From Lepagella muris (GTDB lineage: Bacteria; Bacteroidota; Bacteroidia; Bacteroidales; Muribaculaceae), in contig NZ_SRYB01000004.1 in NCBI RefSeq assembly GCF_004793975.1, positions 62,001 through 126,000 of the forward strand: a stretch of 64,000 nt of DNA, given 5' to 3'. Positions 59,328 through 64,000 of the stretch are shown piece by piece. Position 1 is the first letter of the stretch, and every line of letters starts with the position of its first letter. Under the pieces are notes generated by a model, which was not told the DNA's origin, did no database searches, and saw only the letters and a program-made list of their open reading frames with translations. Position numbers and translations under genes: made by a program.

Positions 59328-60431
59328 ATGTCTTTAAAATGCGGTATAGTGGGTTTGCCTAATGTCGGTAAATCCACCCTTTTCAACTGTCTGAGTAACG
59401 CGAAAGCTCAGTCAGCGAATTTCCCGTTCTGTACGATAGAACCCAACGTCGGTATGATCACGGTGCCCGATGAGCGTCTTAATAAACTTGTGGAGATGTG
59501 CAACCCGCGCAGTGTGGTGCCCGCCACTGTCGAGATCGTGGATATAGCCGGTCTTGTGAAGGGTGCCTCCAAGGGTGAGGGTCTCGGCAACAAGTTCCTC
59601 GCGAATATCCGTGAGACTGATGCCATCCTCCACGTGCTCCGTTGTTTCGACGATGACAATATCACTCACGTTGACGGTAATGTCGATCCTGTGCGCGATA
59701 TGGAGATCATCAACTATGAGCTTCAGCTGAAGGATCTGGAGACGGTTGACGCACGTCTGGCAAAGACTCTTAAGGCTGCCCAGACCGGAGGCGACAAGAC
59801 TGCCAAACTTCAGGCGGAGGTGCTGAAAGCGTATAAGGAGGCTCTGGAGCAGGGTCGTCCGGCACGCAGCGTGCAGTTTGAGACAAAGGATGAACAGCGT
59901 TTTGCCCATGATCTTTTCCTGCTGACAAATAAGCCGGTGCTCTACGTCTGCAACGTGGATGATGCTTCGGCAGTCAGCGGCAACAAGTATGTGGAGCAGG
60001 TGAAAGAGGCATTGAAGGATGATTCCTCACAGATAATGATTGTAGCGGCAGCCACGGAGAGCGACATAGCGGAGCTGGAGACAGCTGAGGAGCGTGCGGA
60101 ATTTCTGGAGGAGATCGGTCTGACGGAGAGTGGCGTGAGCCGTCTTATCCGTGCGGCATATTCATTGCTTGATCTTCAGACTTATTTCACAGCCGGACCG
60201 GATGAGGTGCGTGCTTGGACTTTCCTTCGTGGCACTAAGGCTCCGCAGGCCGCCGGTATAATTCACACTGATTTTGAGAAGGGCTTTATACGTGCGGAAG
60301 TGATCAAATATGATGATTTCGTGACCCTTGGCTCAGAGAATGCAGTGAAAGAGGCTGGCAAGATGTCGGTCGAGGGTAAGGAATATGTGGTCAACGATGG
60401 CGATATTATGCACTTCAGATTCAATGTCTGA
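59328..60431 (+). CDS. ychF: Redox-regulated ATPase/GTPase YchF
   Basis: 367 residues, the usual length for YchF. GLPNVGKSTLFN (P-loop) near residue 9, DIAGLVKGASKGEGLGN near 69 and a C-terminal TGS domain (FFTAGPDEVRAW-like region through the end). OBG-family translation/stress factor, chromosomal housekeeping gene. Confidence 0.95.
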   Translation: MSLKCGIVGLPNVGKSTLFNCLSNAKAQSANFPFCTIEPNVGMITVPDERLNKLVEMCNPRSVVPATVEIVDIAGLVKGASKGEGLGNKFLANIRETDAILHVLRCFDDDNITHVDGNVDPVRDMEIINYELQLKDLETVDARLAKTLKAAQTGGDKTAKLQAEVLKAYKEALEQGRPARSVQFETKDEQRFAHDLFLLTNKPVLYVCNVDDASAVSGNKYVEQVKEALKDDSSQIMIVAAATESDIAELETAEERAEFLEEIGLTESGVSRLIRAAYSLLDLQTYFTAGPDEVRAWTFLRGTKAPQAAGIIHTDFEKGFIRAEVIKYDDFVTLGSENAVKEAGKMSVEGKEYVVNDGDIMHFRFNV

Positions 60432-60443
60432 GGCGGTGTAGAG

Positions 60444-60498
60444 GTCCAAGAAGTCCAAGAAGTCTTAAGACCACTGAGACTTCTTGGACTTCTTGGAC
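60444..60498. terminator. 22-bp perfect inverted repeat after ychF
   Basis: Arms at 60444-60465 and 60477-60498 (GTCCAAGAAGT... and its complement) with an 11-base loop. Each arm is itself a partial duplication of an AAGTCC unit. It lacks its own T run; a second hairpin follows. Confidence 0.6.
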
Positions 60499-60512
60499 TA
60501 CTTGAAAATAGA

Positions 60513-60556
60513 AAGGAATCTTAGGCGGCTTGGGCTTCCTAAGATTCCTTTTTTTG
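60513..60556. terminator. Bidirectional terminator between ychF and aminotransferase
   Basis: AAGGAATCTTAGG (60513-60525) pairs perfectly with CCTAAGATTCCTT (60538-60550), followed by TTTTTT on the plus strand and an A-rich flank on the other side. Suits both converging genes. Confidence 0.8.
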
Positions 60557-60595
60557 CTTCTTATTCTTTCTATTCTCTTATTCTTTCTATTTTTT

Positions 60596-61804
60596 CTATG
60601 CTTTTTGGGTCTTGCTGTTGTATTCGGCGAGGGCGGCTTCGAGGGTGTCGAGGGCGCCGGCGAGATAGTCGATGTTGTGTACGTAGGCGAGGCGCACCTG
60701 GTTGCGTCCTTCTCCGGGCGAGGTGTAGAAGCCGGATGCCGGTGCCATGAAGACGGTATGTCCGTTGTGGCTGAACTCGTCAAGCACCCATTTGCAGAAG
60801 TGGTCGGCATCCTCTACGGGCAATGACGCAACCGTGTAGAAAGCTCCCATCGGCATTGGGGAGTATACGCCCGGAATCTCGTTGAGACGCTTGATGAGGA
60901 AGTCGCGACGACGGAAATATTCGTCGTAGACGTACTGCATGTATTCCTCCGGAGTGTCGATCGAAGCCTCCGCCACGATCTGACCGAGCAGCGGCGGGCT
61001 GAGACGTGCCTGGCAGAATTTCATCACGTTGGCACGCAACTCCTTGTGGCGCGTCACGATGGCACCGATGCGGATGCCGCACTCGTTGTAGCGTTTCGAC
61101 ACGGAGTCGATCAGCACCACGTTCTCCTCTATCCCCGGCAGCGACATGGCGGAGATGAAGGGGGTGTCGGTGTAGCAGAACTCGCGGTAGACCTCATCGG
61201 AGAAGAGGAAGAGATTGTGTCGGCGCACTATGTCGGCAATCTTCAGAAGCTCCTCCTCAGAATATATATATCCCGTGGGGTTGTTGGGGTTGCAGATAAG
61301 TATACCCTTTGTGCGCGGGGTGATTAGAGCCTCAAACTCCTCCACCGGAGGGAGACGGAACCCGTCGTTTATATCCGCGCATACGCTCTTTATTACAGCC
61401 CCGGCGGATATTGCGAACGCCATGTAGTTGGCATACGCCGGCTCGGGAATGATGATCTCGTCGCCCGGGTCAAGACATGCCATGAAAGCGAAGAGCACTG
61501 CCTCTGATCCTCCGGAGGTCACTATAATCTCATCGGAGGATATATCCATACCGAATCTTGAATAATATTCCGACATCTTCACTCTGAGCGATTCGATGCC
61601 CTCCGACGGGGAATATTCCAGCACCTTGCGGTCGATATGCTTCAGAGCCTCAAGAGCCTGTGGAGGAGTGGGGACGTCGGGCTGCCCGATGTTAAGACGA
61701 TACACGTGGGTGCCCCTTCTTTCGGCGTCTCGTGCCGCCCCGACAAGTTTCCTGATCGGCGACGACGGCATCTCATAGCCACGGTGTGATATTTCGGGTT
61801 TCAT
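60596..61804 (-). CDS. PLP-dependent aminotransferase, class I/II
   Basis: 402 residues from the ATG at 61804. YRLNIGQPDVPTPPQALEAL near the start, NNPTGYIYSEEEL near 173, and the PLP Lys in DSVSKRYNECGIRIG near 240. Class I aminotransferase, probably for aspartate or another amino acid. The substrate cannot be told from sequence. A -7 box is at 61865-61872. Confidence 0.88.
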   Translation of the reverse strand: MKPEISHRGYEMPSSPIRKLVGAARDAERRGTHVYRLNIGQPDVPTPPQALEALKHIDRKVLEYSPSEGIESLRVKMSEYYSRFGMDISSDEIIVTSGGSEAVLFAFMACLDPGDEIIIPEPAYANYMAFAISAGAVIKSVCADINDGFRLPPVEEFEALITPRTKGILICNPNNPTGYIYSEEELLKIADIVRRHNLFLFSDEVYREFCYTDTPFISAMSLPGIEENVVLIDSVSKRYNECGIRIGAIVTRHKELRANVMKFCQARLSPPLLGQIVAEASIDTPEEYMQYVYDEYFRRRDFLIKRLNEIPGVYSPMPMGAFYTVASLPVEDADHFCKWVLDEFSHNGHTVFMAPASGFYTSPGEGRNQVRLAYVHNIDYLAGALDTLEAALAEYNSKTQKA

Positions 61805-61864
61805 ATAATATATATAGTCTGATTGTATAGATTCAGATTGAAAAATACTGATTGAAAATAAGTG

Positions 61865-61872
61865 CAAAGTTA
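61865..61872 (-). promoter_or_regulatory. -7 box upstream of aminotransferase
   Basis: Minus-strand TAACTTTG about 60 bases before the ATG. No -33 TTTG found. Confidence 0.45.
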
Positions 61873-62070
61873 CGAATAATCCGTGAAAATAGATATATTT
61901 ATTGCGATTTAAATTAAAAAATGCTGCAAAATCAGTGTGGAGGATATTCAAAATGCCTACAATACGTGCCGTTATAGCGACGCCTGCCGCATGGCTTCAC
62001 CTGTCGGACTGACGGCGTATATGCCTCTATGACGGAGATTTTTAAAAGGGCGTGCAAATTAGAAGATTAT

Positions 62071-62105
62071 GCATTTTGACTGCAAAAAACTTGCAGTCAA
62101 AATGC
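62071..62105. other. Perfect 15-bp hairpin upstream of recA
   Basis: GCATTTTGACTGCAA (62071-62085) and its exact complement (62091-62105) around a 5-base loop. It lies in the 463-base gap between divergent genes (61805-62267), which otherwise holds the two promoters and no gene seen. Terminator, attenuator or operator. Confidence 0.65.
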
Positions 62106-62180
62106 GTTTGTTAAGAATATTTAAATAAGATGAGTGTCATTTAAATGCCGAAAAATTATGAGTTTAGCAATCAGTTTTAT

Positions 62181-62188
62181 TAACTTTG
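62181..62188 (+). promoter_or_regulatory. -7 box upstream of recA
   Basis: TAACTTTG, 80 bases before the recA ATG. No clear -33 element or SOS box was recognised. Confidence 0.5.
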
Positions 62189-62267
62189 CAGTGAAGTTAA
62201 AGATCAGGTGAAAAAACGGTATCTTTACTTCGTCAGTACTCGGAATAAAACTAAAACAACGAAATAT

Positions 62268-63479
62268 ATGGCAAAGAAAAAAGCAGCGGCATCCGCCAAT
62301 AGCGGCAGGATCAGTGATATGGATGCGAAGAAGAAAGCCCTTGAAGTGGCAATGCAGCATCTTGAGAAAGATTTTGGATCAGGCACCGTGATGCGTCTTG
62401 GCGATGACGCTGTGCAGGATGTGGAGACAGTATCGACAGGTTCGATCGGACTCGACTTCGCGCTCGGCGTCGGCGGACTTCCACGCGGACGAATCACCGA
62501 GATCTATGGTGCGGAATCGTCAGGTAAGACCACACTTGCCATCCACGTCATAGCGGAGGCACAGCGTCAGGGTGGCATCTGCGCCATAATCGACGCCGAG
62601 CACGCATTCGACCGTTTCTATGCCGAGCAGCTTGGTGTAGACGTCAACAATCTCTGGATCGCTCAACCCGACAACGGCGAGCAGGCTCTCGACATTGCCG
62701 AACAGCTTATCAACTCCGGAGCAATCGATGTGCTTGTGATCGACTCCGTTGCAGCATTGACCCCCAAGGCTGAGATAGAGGGTGAGATGGGCGACAAGAA
62801 CGTGGGTCTTCATGCCCGTCTGATGAGCCAGGCGATGAGAAAGCTTACGGGAGCGATCTCGCGCACCCGCACATGCTGCATCTTCATCAACCAGATACGT
62901 GAGAAGATCGGCGTGATGTTCGGTAACCCGGAGACAACCACAGGCGGTAACGCCCTCAAGTTTTATGCCTCGGTTCGTCTTGAGATACGCCCCTCCTCAT
63001 TCATCAAAGATGGAGAGCAGGCTATCGGACGACTCGTGAAGGTGAAGGTGGTGAAAAACAAGGTTGCGCCCCCATTCATGAAAGCGGAGTTCGAGCTTAT
63101 GTTTGGCGAAGGTATCTCCAAAGCGGGAGAGATCATCGACATGGCAGTGGAATACGGCATCGTGAAGAAGAGCGGCGCATGGTTCTCCTATAATGGCAAC
63201 AAACTCGGTCAGGGTCGCGACGCCGTGAAGCGCGTCATAAGGGAGAATCCCGAACTCATGGCAGAGCTTGAGGTGAAAGTGAAGGAGGCTCTTGCCGCCA
63301 AACGTGATGCTGCACGCAACAAAGTGATCAATCCCTATCTCCCCGGCAATGAGTCAACCCGTTCCGATTCGGATTCCGATGAATCGCCGATGAATGACGA
63401 GGATTTCGGAGAGGATAATGGTGCTGAAGGAGAGGGCGACGATCTCTTCGGCGATGACTTCGAGGTGGATATCGAATGA
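62268..63479 (+). CDS. recA: Recombinase RecA
   Basis: 403 residues from the ATG at 62268 (MAKKKAAASANSG). Walker A GAESSGKTT near residue 84, VLVIDSVAALTPKAE near 158 (Walker B), and the conserved loop 2 FINQIREKIGVMFGNPETTT near 205. C-terminal tail is long and acidic (SDSDESPMNDEDFGED). Housekeeping homologous recombination and SOS co-protease. Confidence 0.97.
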   Translation: MAKKKAAASANSGRISDMDAKKKALEVAMQHLEKDFGSGTVMRLGDDAVQDVETVSTGSIGLDFALGVGGLPRGRITEIYGAESSGKTTLAIHVIAEAQRQGGICAIIDAEHAFDRFYAEQLGVDVNNLWIAQPDNGEQALDIAEQLINSGAIDVLVIDSVAALTPKAEIEGEMGDKNVGLHARLMSQAMRKLTGAISRTRTCCIFINQIREKIGVMFGNPETTTGGNALKFYASVRLEIRPSSFIKDGEQAIGRLVKVKVVKNKVAPPFMKAEFELMFGEGISKAGEIIDMAVEYGIVKKSGAWFSYNGNKLGQGRDAVKRVIRENPELMAELEVKVKEALAAKRDAARNKVINPYLPGNESTRSDSDSDESPMNDEDFGEDNGAEGEGDDLFGDDFEVDIE

Positions 63480-63512
63480 AGATCTGACCACTTAAATAAA
63501 TAGAATCTGAAC

Positions 63513-63551
63513 AAATAGCCTGAAAGCGTGCCACACGTTTTCAGGCTATTT
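63513..63551 (+). terminator. Terminator after recA
   Basis: AAATAGCCTGAAA arm and TTTCAGGCTATTT arm with an inner CGTG/CACG stem, followed by TATATATA, 34 bases after the recA stop. The 63552-63867 gap has no gene seen; a weak TAAATTTG lies at 63697-63704. Confidence 0.75.
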
Positions 63552-63867
63552 ATATATAGAGGCAGCGATAAGTGCAGAGGCAGTAATAAGTGGCATATAA
63601 CGACAAAAATGTATTTGGTAAAGAAAATCAGGCATATTGACCGGATTTTATCGGAATATGAATAGCTATTACTTATCGATAGATATATAATTGGATTAAA
63701 TTTGCATTAACGAGTAACACCCCGGAGCATACCCCGACCCGTAAGCCCCAGCCCCTAAAGGGGGAGCACGGATGAGTTTTCTCCAGTTGGTTGCCCAAGC
63801 CCATGGGAGCGAGGTGTCTCTAAACTCTAAATTTTAAATTCTAAATTTTAAAACCATAACCCCTATC

Positions 63868-64000
63868 ATGAAACTACTGAATTTGGCAGCATCCGGTTTT
63901 CTTCTGTTTGGTGCATCATGCGCCGGAGCGGCAGGCTTCAAGGCAGAGAATGTAGATATGCCCTATATCCCTTCATCGACAGACTCCGTGGCTTTACGTC
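63868..64000 (+). CDS. Secreted or lipid-anchored protein, 5' part only
   Basis: 44 codons visible. Signal-peptide-like start MKLLNLAASGFLLFGASC; an SPI site near AGAAG or a non-standard lipobox GASC are both possible. The mature sequence KAENVDMPYIP is too short to classify. Continues beyond the right edge. Confidence 0.55.
   Translation, partial: MKLLNLAASGFLLFGASCAGAAGFKAENVDMPYIPSSTDSVALR

Overview
The window is Bacteroidota DNA. Several start sites carry the Bacteroidota promoter pattern (-7 TAnnTTTG, often with a TTTG about 20 bases upstream), and the chromosomal genes at the right edge look like Bacteroidales, plausibly Muribaculaceae (inference). About 1-56,700 is most of one tailed temperate prophage with a long-tail (siphovirus-type) gene order. 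Its integrase lies next to the 3' end of a tRNA-Arg(CCT) gene. The left prophage end is outside the window.

Right to left, mostly on the minus strand, the prophage holds: integrase (55.3-56.6 kb); a palindromic repeat array (54.98-55.35 kb); a rightward lysogeny operon with a repressor and a secreted protein (53.3-54.8 kb); a leftward early operon with Cro-like protein, SbcC-like ATPase, RecT, metallo-hydrolase, replication proteins, two DNA methyltransferases, ParB-like protein, MazG, DnaQ-like exonuclease and RuvC-like nuclease (53-39 kb); a ParB-DUF4417 protein, an ADP-ribosyltransferase and a metallopeptidase (39-36.4 kb); terminase, portal and a MuF head protein with a C-terminal ADP-ribosyltransferase (36-29.8 kb); an island of small rightward genes including a methyltransferase-like protein and an ADP-ribosylglycohydrolase (24.2-29.8 kb); capsid, connector, tail tube, tape measure and tail tip genes (24-5 kb); a diversity-generating retroelement (DGR, 5-2.1 kb); and lysis genes (2.1-0 kb).

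The clearest result is the DGR. A reverse transcriptase sits beside a template repeat (TR) and a variable repeat (VR1) that ends a tail-associated lectin-like protein. A second variable repeat (VR2) lies 44 kb away inside a non-structural gene of the early operon. Over 107 aligned bases VR1 differs from TR at 10 positions and VR2 at 18, and every difference falls on a TR adenine. Both VRs share the same non-adenine differences from TR just past the repeat end, as expected for IMH versus IMH*.

Other notable signals are a G13 tract in motif I of the cytosine methyltransferase (possible phase variation), an ADP-ribosylation writer/eraser set, a shared N-terminal leader on two putative effectors, a 15-bp operator (GTGTTCANNAAACAC) at eight intergenic places, and eight 16-bp palindromic boxes beside the integrase.

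From about 56.7 kb on, the DNA is chromosomal: tRNA-Arg and a 5' tRNA-Arg fragment, a LysM glucosaminidase, cytidine deaminase, a lipoprotein, YchF, an aminotransferase, RecA and the start of a secreted protein.
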